A stretch of DNA of 7,810 nt from JAZKFT01 sp043760535. Its GTDB lineage: Bacteria; Bacteroidota; Bacteroidia; Chitinophagales; Chitinophagaceae. Below, piece after piece: positions 1 through 5,914 of this stretch. Within the stretch, counting starts at the first letter, position 1. Every line of letters begins with the position of its first letter. The position numbers were made by a program, and so were the translations under genes. A model generated the notes under the pieces. That model did not search any database, was not told the origin of the DNA, and saw only the letters and a program-made list of their open reading frames with translations. The stretch lies in assembly GCA_043760535.1 (NCBI GenBank), contig JAYUOV010000320.1, positions 1 through 7,810 of the forward strand, read 5' to 3'.

Positions 1-94
1 TATCGATCATCAGCACAAGCTCATACCATTTTATGAACTTTAAGCCAACTTTTATTCCACATTTACTAAAAAGTGTTAATATTTGCCTGAATAG

Positions 95-379
95 TTACAT
101 TATTTCTTTATTTCCATTCAATACCAGTCTTTCCAGACCATTATCAAAACCTATGGCAGTAACGGTAATCTCGGTAGCACCGTTTGTAAGATTTGTAAAT
201 TCAAAACTTCCATCGGCACCGGCAGTTATTGACTGAGGTTTTGTTTTTTGCTTTACAGTTACAGTAGCCGATAAAACGGGTTGTTTGTTTTCATCGGTAA
301 TTTTACCTTTAAGGGTGTTTTGTGCATAGGCACCAGTAATACTTAATAGTGCAATAAGCAGTAGTAATTTTTGTTTCAT
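95..379 (-). CDS. Secreted carboxypeptidase-regulatory-like beta-sandwich protein, probably frameshifted near its end
   Basis: A 94-residue product with a clear signal peptide (cleavage likely after GAYA, residue 19) and one domain: LKGKITDENKQPVLSATVTV (23-42), ADGSFEFTNL (55-64), ITVTAIGFD (71-79), LNGNKEI (87-93). This is the CarboxypepD_reg-like fold found at the front of TonB-dependent receptors and as stand-alone small proteins. No plug or barrel follows. The frame stops at 97-95, but adding one A near 100-101 gives NKEINVTIQANINTF, the normal last strand of this domain, then tandem stops TAG TAA (68-63). So the gene has probably lost one base, or the assembly has. It overlaps the second permease stop by ATGA, so it belongs to the ABC operon and may be its outer-membrane or periplasmic partner, or the remnant of a receptor. 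The remaining bases 1-94 hold no other gene I can support. Confidence 0.7.
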   Translation of the reverse strand: MKQKLLLLIALLSITGAYAQNTLKGKITDENKQPVLSATVTVKQKTKPQSITAGADGSFEFTNLTNGATEITVTAIGFDNGLERLVLNGNKEIM

Positions 380-1776
380 TTTTTTTGTTTCCTTGTTTGT
401 TTATTAATGAATATTCCTAATAATGCCAGCCCTGTAAAAAGCAACACTGGCAATAAATATTTTGTAATGGATTGATTATTGGTGGCAGTAGAAAATTTCG
501 GCATCTCTTCAAAATCCTTTTTAGTAAAGTGTGGCTGCAACAAATTATTTTCCCACAGATGTAGTAATTTACTTTTACGATAATCCAATGTAGCTTTTTC
601 AAATTGCTGTTGTTGGGTTAATGTGGTTTGGCCAATTGTAGCAAACGAACGCATTACCCCGCCTACCGGGTTGAGCCAAAAAGATTTTTCTTCCGCAGAG
701 GCCTGTTGCTTTTTGGATGCAGATACTTGTTGATACAATTCTATTTCTTTAGCGTACATCTGTAAGGTGTAGCTAAAACTGCGGATGTTGTTACTGTCTA
801 AGCTGGCAGAATCTTTTATCAATTGGGGATATGCGGCAAAGAAGAAATTTTTATGTTCTGCAGATGGTTTATCCCAGGCTTTAAAATCATAATCCCTGTA
901 CTCGGCAATTTCTGTTTTGTTGGTAGATGGATATTTGTAATTAAACCAGGTGTTTAATAATCCAGGTATTGCAATAAGCAGCAGCACCCAAATACCTGCC
1001 AGCGTAATAGCATTGATGAGAGATGTAAACTGAAACCTCTGTATTAATCCAACTATTACCAACCAGAACAAAGCATATAGCCCAGCTACACTCCACCATT
1101 GCAACCATGCTGCGGCGGTAAAGTTTTTTAAACCAGATAATTGAACAAAGGAAATAACTGCTATAGCAATAGCAGGCAGCAAGGCCATCATCCAGCGAAA
1201 AAACAATCGCTGGTACATAATTTTATTTACCGAACCTGCTTGTGCAGTAAGGAGCGGAGTAATACCTGCTTCTTTATCTGCAGATGTGATGTTATACGAT
1301 AATGCAATAAACAACAACGGAAATAAGAACAGTATAAAAAAAGATACATCTAAATTTCCTGCCAGAAGTTTTTCCGGGTTTTGAAACTCTGAATAACCAT
1401 TTTTAAAAATATCCTGATTAAAATGACCACTTATCAAGGGGGTGTAAATATCCGACTGACCAATACTTAAAATACTTAATGGAGATATTTGCTTTGCCAC
1501 CACATCTTGCAAACGCCATTCAATCATATACGGCTGTTCAATATCGTTTCGTTCCTTTTGTGTGTAAGTAAGCGTATCGAATATTTGTTTTACTTTCTCA
1601 TAGTTGCGTTGCTTTTTTACCAACGCACTGTCTATAGATGTTTGCTGAAAATGATACAAAGCTTTGCCCTGTTGCAAACAAAATAATCCGATGGCGGTAA
1701 AAATTAATAAAGCCGCAATTAATCCTTTACTGCGGATAAATTGCTTCCATTCGTAGGTAAATATTGTAGATAGCAT
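376..1776 (-). CDS. ABC-2 type permease, DUF3526-like, second of two
   Basis: A 466-residue inner-membrane protein with the same architecture as its upstream neighbour: membrane segments near 18-34, 144-161, 193-213, 226-246, 254-274 and 440-457, and large loops at 35-143 and 275-438. It opens with FTYEWKQFIRSKG, typical of the amphipathic start of ABC-2 permeases. The first loop contains LSILSIGQSDIYTP (100-113), and SADKEAGITPLLTAQ (164-178) matches the coupling motif at the same place in the first permease. The His-rich loop motifs of the first permease are absent, so the two are paralogues that have diverged, likely forming a heterodimer. The C-terminus is strongly basic (KQTRKQKK). The gene starts one base after the first permease stops, and its TGA overlaps the next gene's ATG (ATGA at 379-376), indicating translational coupling. 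Confidence 0.87.
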   Translation of the reverse strand: MLSTIFTYEWKQFIRSKGLIAALLIFTAIGLFCLQQGKALYHFQQTSIDSALVKKQRNYEKVKQIFDTLTYTQKERNDIEQPYMIEWRLQDVVAKQISPLSILSIGQSDIYTPLISGHFNQDIFKNGYSEFQNPEKLLAGNLDVSFFILFLFPLLFIALSYNITSADKEAGITPLLTAQAGSVNKIMYQRLFFRWMMALLPAIAIAVISFVQLSGLKNFTAAAWLQWWSVAGLYALFWLVIVGLIQRFQFTSLINAITLAGIWVLLLIAIPGLLNTWFNYKYPSTNKTEIAEYRDYDFKAWDKPSAEHKNFFFAAYPQLIKDSASLDSNNIRSFSYTLQMYAKEIELYQQVSASKKQQASAEEKSFWLNPVGGVMRSFATIGQTTLTQQQQFEKATLDYRKSKLLHLWENNLLQPHFTKKDFEEMPKFSTATNNQSITKYLLPVLLFTGLALLGIFINKQTRKQKK

Positions 1777-1777
1777 A

Positions 1778-3214
1778 TTATATTACAGTTAGTTTTTTAG
1801 CAGTAATGGTTACGCCAATAATGGCAAGCAGCAGCCATACAGCTAATGCTGAAAGCTCGGTTTTACTTTGTTGCAATGATTGCGATACGGTAGTGGCAGG
1901 ATAAGAAAAATCCTTCACAGTTTCCCAATACTTTGCATCTACTTTCCAATCCCAATCGCCGGTTTTACTACCACCGTAAGCCATTTTATCATTCAATGTT
2001 TTTATAAGATAGCGGCGGTATTGCTCTGCTTCGTTTAATAAATTAAGGTGGTTGTTGAAACCGCTCTGGCATACATTCATAGAGCTATTACGAATGGCAA
2101 AGTAGGGATTGATGAACGAGGCGAACTTGCTTACATTGTTTTGTTGAGAGATGGTTTCCCGTATGCGTTTAAAATGTTTATCGTAAACAGTATTGGCATA
2201 TTCTTCATCGGCCTGCATTACCAGCCCATCTACATTTACCGGCAAAGCGGCATTTACATCTTTTACTTTGCTGGTATCTATTTTATAATGGGCAATTACG
2301 GAGTCCATAAATTTTTGGCTTCGTTCATCTGCCGGATTATGTCCATCAATACCTTTTTCCCGGTCTTCTCTCAGTGCTTTTGTAAAAACTGCTTTATGTT
2401 CTAATGGATACATTGCAGAACCTGCACCTGCGGTAATTTTTGGCAACACCAACATTAGTATTACCCATGCTGCTAATTGAACCAATAAAGAAGAACGGCT
2501 TTGTTTTACCCATGCACTTATTAATACACTTAACGTAGTAAGAACAAATAAATAAACTGCATATAGCAATAACCAAATTACAGCATTGCTTATTTCAATC
2601 GGTTGTCCGCCCTTGGTAAAAATTGAATAGGCAGCTAATTGTATCAATAACCCGGTGGCTGATAAAGCCAATACCACACTGTACAATGCTGCTATCTTTC
2701 CCCACAAATAATTGCTATTGCTTACACCTTGAGCAGCTAATAATTTCAGGTTTTGATTTTCCCTATCGGCATTTACCGTGTTAAAACAAAGCAGGATAAT
2801 AAACAAGGGTATCAGCACCTGCAGCATCCATGCAAAACTCATATCGCCAAAGCGACTAAGTTCTGTTTTATCTTGTGCCGGGCTAAAGGCAGCTTCGTTT
2901 TGTGCATGTGCTTCTAATCGTAAAATGGAACCTGCAAATGGCCTTATGCCATTATCTAAAAACTGCATGGCCGTTACCGGCTGAAAAATATAGTGCCCGT
3001 AGTGTGCACTGCTGTGTGGGTTTTGAGGTCCCTGATTAAGCCATGCAGTTCGTACTGCTTGCTTTGCTTTTTCAAAACTTTGCAGTTTTGCCTTGTGTGC
3101 TATTACACCATTAATCGCAACTAATGCAAATAAAAAAAGCAATACCGCCGCTAATACTTGTATGTATTTCTGCCGCAGGGCGGTTTGTATTGTATGAAAG
3201 AAGATTGTTTTCAT
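1778..3214 (-). CDS. ABC-2 type permease, DUF3526-like, first of two
   Basis: A 478-residue inner-membrane protein with about six membrane segments (near 18-38, 128-146, 172-198, 211-234, 242-260 and 454-471) and two large loops (39-127 and 261-453) expected outside the cytoplasm. The first loop has PHSSAHYGHYIFQP (66-79) and LRLEAHAQNEA (98-108), which I recognise as characteristic of DUF3526 ABC permeases. After the second segment comes NADRENQNLKLLAAQG (148-163), the cytoplasmic coupling-type motif of ABC-2 permeases, where charged residues precede a Leu-rich stretch. The second loop is rich in charged residues. It should pair with the ATPase at 4361-3660 and with the next gene, whose ATG starts after a single intervening base. 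Such paired large permeases with one ATPase recur in Bacteroidota; their cargo is unknown. Confidence 0.87.
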   Translation of the reverse strand: MKTIFFHTIQTALRQKYIQVLAAVLLFLFALVAINGVIAHKAKLQSFEKAKQAVRTAWLNQGPQNPHSSAHYGHYIFQPVTAMQFLDNGIRPFAGSILRLEAHAQNEAAFSPAQDKTELSRFGDMSFAWMLQVLIPLFIILLCFNTVNADRENQNLKLLAAQGVSNSNYLWGKIAALYSVVLALSATGLLIQLAAYSIFTKGGQPIEISNAVIWLLLYAVYLFVLTTLSVLISAWVKQSRSSLLVQLAAWVILMLVLPKITAGAGSAMYPLEHKAVFTKALREDREKGIDGHNPADERSQKFMDSVIAHYKIDTSKVKDVNAALPVNVDGLVMQADEEYANTVYDKHFKRIRETISQQNNVSKFASFINPYFAIRNSSMNVCQSGFNNHLNLLNEAEQYRRYLIKTLNDKMAYGGSKTGDWDWKVDAKYWETVKDFSYPATTVSQSLQQSKTELSALAVWLLLAIIGVTITAKKLTVI

Positions 3215-3232
3215 TTTATAAAAAATTATTGT

Positions 3233-3256
3233 ATTACTAAAACCAACTTTTGTAAT
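3233..3256 (-). promoter_or_regulatory. Imperfect inverted repeat between MerC and the first permease gene
   Basis: Minus-strand ATTACAAAA and TTTTaGTAAT form nine pairs with one bulged A around a GTTGG loop, in the 52-base spacer starting 10 bases after the MerC stop. A run of six T follows eight bases later, just before the permease ATG. It could be a weak terminator or attenuator tuning permease expression, or an operator. The stem is AT-rich, so its RNA form is only moderately stable. Confidence 0.4.
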
Positions 3257-3266
3257 TCTTTTATGG

Positions 3267-3650
3267 TTAAATAGTTTTTAAGCCATGAATTTTTTCGTTG
3301 CACTTTTTACAATGCTTTATATTTATAATATGTGATATTATTAAAAGTGCCGAAAAGGTATAGCCTGTATATTCAAAGCCAGCCCATGTTTCTTCTAATA
3401 ATAAGCTGGTGGATAAGCCTACAAAACCTATCCACAATGCTGTTTTAATTTTAATGGATGTAGTTCGCTTAGAGGCTCTTACAATTGTTACAAATGCAAT
3501 TGCAATAAATACATAAGCAAATATTGGCGACTCTAAATAGTAAGCTCCAAGGCTTATTAATAGGGGTGTAGCAATACAATGTACAATGCAAATGCTTGAA
3601 TTTATTATGCCTGTAATGTCTGCAAGGCGGTATGTTTTGGTTTGTTGCAT
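3267..3650 (-). CDS. MerC-domain membrane protein
   Basis: A 127-residue protein with about four hydrophobic segments (roughly 14-34, 42-58, 69-86 and 93-110). The first contains the MerC hallmark D-x-x-G...SSICIVHCIATP with Cys21, His24 and Cys25, followed by Pro29. The C-terminus carries HIINIKHCKKCNE with His107, His113, Cys114 and Cys117, a second metal-ligand pair typical of Bacteroidota MerC proteins. Classic MerC is an inner-membrane mercuric-ion transporter of mer operons. No merA, merR, merT or merP is seen here, so general transition-metal handling is a likelier role, by inference. The gene sits 9 bases after the ABC ATPase and 52 before the first permease, so it probably shares their transcript. 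Length is normal for the short Bacteroidota form. Confidence 0.85.
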   Translation of the reverse strand: MQQTKTYRLADITGIINSSICIVHCIATPLLISLGAYYLESPIFAYVFIAIAFVTIVRASKRTTSIKIKTALWIGFVGLSTSLLLEETWAGFEYTGYTFSALLIISHIINIKHCKKCNEKIHGLKTI

Positions 3651-3659
3651 TATTAAAAA

Positions 3660-4361
3660 TTAAATGGTTTCCAAATACAACTGCTGCAATTCATTGGCAG
3701 TAATTTTATCGGTATCTACAGTGTGCACCAATGCACCTTGCTTCATAATGCCTATTTTGGTTCCCACTTTTACAGCGTTGAAAATGTCATGTGTAGCCAT
3801 AAAAATTGTTTTGCCATCGGCTGCTAATTCTTTGCATATTTGTGTAAACTCGGCAGTGGCTTTTGGGTCAAGGCCACTTGTTGGTTCATCCATAAAAATC
3901 ACATCCGCATTTTTTGCAAGGGCAATGGCAATACCTACTTTTTGCCGCATTCCTTTACTGTAAGTGCTTAATCTTTTTGTGTGTGCTTCGGTTTGTAAAC
4001 CGGCTTTGCTTAAAAAGCCACTCAGCATTTCTTTGGAGTATTTAAACCCAGCCAGACGACTGAAGAAATCTAAATTCTCCAGGCCACTCAAATTGCCATA
4101 TAATTGTACCACTTCGGGTATGTAGGCAATCATTTTTTTAGTGGCCGAATCGTTGGGCTTTACTTCCACATTATTAATAAGTGCTTTGCCACCAGTAGCT
4201 TCAATAAAACCAAGGAATAAGTTAATCGTGGTGGTTTTACCAGCACCGTTCTGGCCGAGCAGGCAAAAAATTTCACCCTTGTCAATAGATAAATTGAGAT
4301 TGCTTAAGGCAGCCGTACCACAGTACTGCTTACCAAGCTGTATTGCTTGTAATACAGGCAT
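3660..4361 (-). CDS. ABC transporter ATP-binding protein, ABC-2 (CcmA/NatA-like) type
   Basis: A 233-residue cytoplasmic ATPase that would power the two permeases downstream. Motifs in order: Walker A GQNGAGKTT (36-44); a Q-loop region with Glu83 where many ATPases have Gln (IAYIPE), common in this subgroup; signature YSKGMRQ (134-140) in place of LSGGQ, also common in CcmA/NatA-type proteins; Walker B VIFMDEPTSGLD (154-165) with Glu159 as catalytic base; and the switch His191 (ATHD). The start is ATG at 4361, giving MPVLQAIQLGKQY, a normal beginning for the family. A longer reading from TTG at 4424 would add 21 hydrophobic residues and run through the leader hairpins, so I reject it. The MerC gene begins 9 bases after the stop, with the permeases beyond it. 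Substrate and direction are not shown by the sequence; export is usual for ABC-2 systems. Confidence 0.93.
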   Translation of the reverse strand: MPVLQAIQLGKQYCGTAALSNLNLSIDKGEIFCLLGQNGAGKTTTINLFLGFIEATGGKALINNVEVKPNDSATKKMIAYIPEVVQLYGNLSGLENLDFFSRLAGFKYSKEMLSGFLSKAGLQTEAHTKRLSTYSKGMRQKVGIAIALAKNADVIFMDEPTSGLDPKATAEFTQICKELAADGKTIFMATHDIFNAVKVGTKIGIMKQGALVHTVDTDKITANELQQLYLETI

Positions 4362-4386
4362 AAATAATATATTTAAAATGAATGAA

Positions 4387-4405
4387 TGATGTAATAGGAA
4401 CATCA
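4387..4405 (-). promoter_or_regulatory. Second inverted repeat in the ABC ATPase leader
   Basis: TGATGT and ACATCA form a perfect 6-base inverted repeat around a 7-base centre, directly after the larger hairpin (one base apart) and 25 bases before the ATPase ATG. It may be a second RNA hairpin or a dimeric repressor operator. The spacing does not match a classic Fur or Zur box. Confidence 0.4.
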
Positions 4406-4406
4406 G

Positions 4407-4439
4407 GAAACCAGCAGCTTGCAAAAAGCTACCGGTCTC
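4407..4439 (-). promoter_or_regulatory. 14-pair RNA hairpin in the leader of the ABC ATPase gene
   Basis: On the minus strand GAGACCGGTAGCTT can pair along its full length with AAGCTGCTGGTTTC across a 5-base loop (TTTGC), including three G-U pairs. On the plus strand those three become A-C mismatches, so the structure is favoured in the RNA made from the minus strand. It starts 15 bases after the upstream small-protein stop but lacks a following U-tract, so it is not a standard terminator. It could be an attenuator, a processing or stability element, or part of a structured leader. Confidence 0.55.
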
Positions 4440-4454
4440 AGCGTTGGGATAATA

Positions 4455-4784
4455 TCAAGAAAAAAATGGAGGTCCCTTATTTTGCTTTGAGAAAGCAGGA
4501 CTTGGTAATATGTAGCAGAAATATAGAGTATTGAAACTTTTTGTTATTTTGATGAGGCTTTGAAAAAATAATATCGCATCATCAGCAAAAGTAGAATAGG
4601 TATGCTTACAAACTGGGCAATCTGAATCAACGTCAGTATTTGCCCTGGTAATTTTATTTTCAGTAGAAGCAATGGGGCTTTCGGCTTTATGGTGATGCCA
4701 TAAAGAGACTGGTGTAGCTATAAAAGTATATAGGGCTAAAAATACCGCAGCTACTAAATGTTTATATTTTTTTAAACCAGTCAA
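4455..4784 (-). CDS. Small exported or membrane protein with HHH and CPVC-x-H motifs
   Basis: A 109-residue protein with one hydrophobic N-terminal segment (about residues 9-28), then SLWHHH (His30-32), a short polar stretch, and DCPVCKH (Cys56, Cys59, His61). It ends with NKGPP. From family knowledge, short proteins with this layout (HHH after the membrane segment, CPVC, terminal RGPP-like motif) recur in Bacteroidota beside Fur, MerC and TonB-receptor genes; no function is established to my knowledge. The spaced His and Cys residues suggest metal binding outside the cytoplasm, which is inference. The only workable start is TTG at 4784: an in-frame TAA lies a few codons upstream, no ATG or GTG intervenes, and the protein contains no internal Met. 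This is unusual and might reflect a damaged start codon. It lies 41 bases after the broken Fur gene and 93 before the ABC ATPase. Confidence 0.72.
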   Translation of the reverse strand: MTGLKKYKHLVAAVFLALYTFIATPVSLWHHHKAESPIASTENKITRANTDVDSDCPVCKHTYSTFADDAILFFQSLIKITKSFNTLYFCYILPSPAFSKQNKGPPFFS

Positions 4785-4825
4785 ATTAATTTCTACACTT
4801 AATTTTTAAAATGTTTTTGGTAATG

Positions 4826-5256
4826 TTATTTACCTTTTCCACAAATACCCTCTAATATAAGACTGCATTTGATTATATAATTTTCAGTAAGCAATTCGGT
4901 TCTGATATTGATTGGCTCTGCAATAATCTCTGTATGCTGGCATGTAGCACAAATAAAATAAGCCCATTTTTTATGCCTGCCCTTTGCAGTTTCATTAATG
5001 TATGATGCTAAAATATACCTTGAATTGCCTTTATTATTAGTAATTATTTCTACAAGTCCCTTTTGCAAAAATACTTTAATGCTCTACAAATAGAAATGCG
5101 GTCTAATAAATTTTCTGATTGCTTCATTATTACAGAAACGGACAAGGCTGTTTTGTTTTCGGTAAGCAACTTAAAAACAGCAATTCGGTTTTTTGTTAAA
5201 TGAACGTGATGTTCTTTTAATATGCTAATCAGCGATTAATCGTTATAAGCTTTCAT
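4826..5256 (-). pseudogene. Broken Fur-family metal-responsive regulator
   Basis: An intact homologue would be a small DNA-binding repressor sensing metal or peroxide. The 431-base span from ATG (5256) to TAA is one base short of 144 codons, a normal Fur length. Codon 7 is an in-frame TAA (5238-5236). The frame then reads a Fur winged helix (HLTKNRIAVFKLL, then DRISICRALK) until about 5075-5077, where one A appears missing from an AAA run. Adding it joins LK to VFLQKGLVEII, exactly the expected Fur continuation. The remaining C-terminal half has CATC (residues 103-106 after correction) and ends GICGKGK, where families usually have C-x-x-C, so the last zinc-binding Cys is Gly. The usual His cluster before the first CxxC is WAYF here. 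The winged-helix motif RVTLYRTLK-like is RISICRALK. Several independent lesions argue for decay over a single sequencing error. A functional Fur copy may exist elsewhere. Confidence 0.82.
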
Positions 5257-5297
5257 GCAGCAGCTTTTATAAAGGGAGATTAGTTGTATGCTAATCT
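5221..5297. repeat. 10-base direct repeat spanning the terminator and the Fur gene start
   Basis: TATGCTAATC occurs at 5221-5230 and again at 5288-5297. The first copy lies in codons 10-13 of the broken Fur gene and the second forms part of the terminator loop and stem. It may be coincidence in AT-rich DNA, a trace of a small duplication, or a repeated binding site. Confidence 0.3.
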
Positions 5298-5300
5298 CCC
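5274..5300 (-). terminator. Rho-independent-like terminator after the receptor-lipoprotein pair
   Basis: A perfect 10-base inverted repeat, GGGAGATTAG and CTAATCTCCC, with a 7-base loop, extended by an outer A-T pair. It begins 10 bases after the lipoprotein stop. On the minus strand the stem is followed by TTTATAAAAG, so the U-tract is short. Position and stem strength suggest transcript termination or 3'-end protection for the upstream pair. Because the repeat is perfect it would also form on the other strand. Confidence 0.75.
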
Positions 5301-5310
5301 TCAATGATGT

Positions 5311-5877
5311 TTACTGAATTTTTGTATTAAATTCCACTTCAATATCAGTTCTTGATTTAGAACTATTCACTAAATCGCCAACAGCTTTACCCGGAGGTGT
5401 ACCACCAAAATGACGAAGTGTAACTTTAACTTTGCCAGTTGCTATAGCAGTAGTAGCCCATGTACTAGTAATTCCCAACGGTACGCCATTGCCATCGTTA
5501 TTTAATCCATTAACCACTATATTACTACCTGTAGCTGGTTCGTAATAAAAGCGGTGTGCATTAGCTTCTGCTGCTACTTCTAAGGTAATGTCTTCAGCAG
5601 GAGTTTCTGTTTCGTTTAATAGTTGTACTGTTACATTGTACGTTTTGGAAGGTGCTAATACAATTTCATCTTGTGTAGGTGCTGCACCGCCTGGACCGTC
5701 GGCATCTTTATACTGATAATTTAAAGTAGTGCCACCACCAACGGGAACAAACCTCAACTTCATAGTTGTGATAACCTCTTCATCATTTGGTTCTTCAACT
5801 TTGTCCTTTTTGCAGGATGTAATCAATAGACTGGAAATTACTAATCCCATTACCACTTTCAAGAATTGTTTTTTCAT
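5311..5877 (-). CDS. Small lipoprotein partner of the TonB-dependent receptor
   Basis: A 188-residue protein with a signal peptide and lipobox ending in ITSC (lipidated Cys22), so it is anchored in a membrane and probably in the outer membrane. After a charged linker (KKDKVEEPNDEE) comes a compact, beta-rich domain with YKDADGPGG (56-64), LLNETETPAEDITLEV (86-101) and VTLRHFGG (142-149). These match a family in Bacteroidota that I recall being labelled 'type 1 periplasmic binding fold superfamily protein', usually encoded beside a TonB-dependent receptor; the label is from memory and the fold is not evident from sequence. Its position 37 bases downstream of the receptor stop suggests a receptor accessory or ligand-capture role, which is inference. 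His108 and His146 lie near conserved-looking motifs and could bind metal, but this is unproven. A hairpin follows the stop. Confidence 0.85.
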   Translation of the reverse strand: MKKQFLKVVMGLVISSLLITSCKKDKVEEPNDEEVITTMKLRFVPVGGGTTLNYQYKDADGPGGAAPTQDEIVLAPSKTYNVTVQLLNETETPAEDITLEVAAEANAHRFYYEPATGSNIVVNGLNNDGNGVPLGITSTWATTAIATGKVKVTLRHFGGTPPGKAVGDLVNSSKSRTDIEVEFNTKIQ

Positions 5878-5914
5878 TTTTTTTTTGATTTTTGATTAAT
5901 GATTGATTGTTTTT
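5878..5914 (-). repeat. A/T-rich spacer with AATCA reiterations
   Basis: The gap between the receptor stop and the lipoprotein start reads on the minus strand as four loosely spaced AATCA units in an A-rich stretch that ends in a run of A just before the ATG. It is probably the unstructured A-rich leader favoured for ribosome entry in this phylum. I see no TAnnTTTG promoter element in it, which fits co-transcription with the receptor. Confidence 0.4.

Noticed and set aside
2048..2404. Plus-strand open frame of 118 codons
   Set aside because: It lies entirely antisense to the first permease gene, has no recognisable domain, and the minus-strand protein is clearly conserved in type. Other plus-strand frames are rejected for the same reason.
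3215..3266. Bacteroidota-type promoter (TTTG at -33, TAnnTTTG at -7) in the intergenic gaps
   Set aside because: I checked the gaps at 3215-3266, 4362-4454, 4785-4825, 5257-5310 and 5878-5914 and found no TAnnTTTG match; the promoter of the first unit probably lies beyond 7810.
3267..3650. A mercury-resistance (mer) operon
   Set aside because: Only a MerC-domain protein is present; there is no reductase, MerR regulator or periplasmic MerP in the window.
4362..4424. Longer ABC ATPase start at TTG 4424
   Set aside because: It would add a hydrophobic stretch not found in the family and run through the leader hairpins; ATG at 4361 gives a standard N-terminus.
4401..4445. CTGAGA and CCTGAT on the minus strand suggesting a TPP riboswitch
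   Set aside because: The remaining thi-box consensus segments and spacing are absent, and both short motifs are explained by the simple hairpin and its flank.
5075..5077. Programmed frameshifting or phase variation in the Fur gene
   Set aside because: The A run is only three bases long with no slippery heptamer or following stem, and the separate early stop codon and lost ligands favour plain decay.
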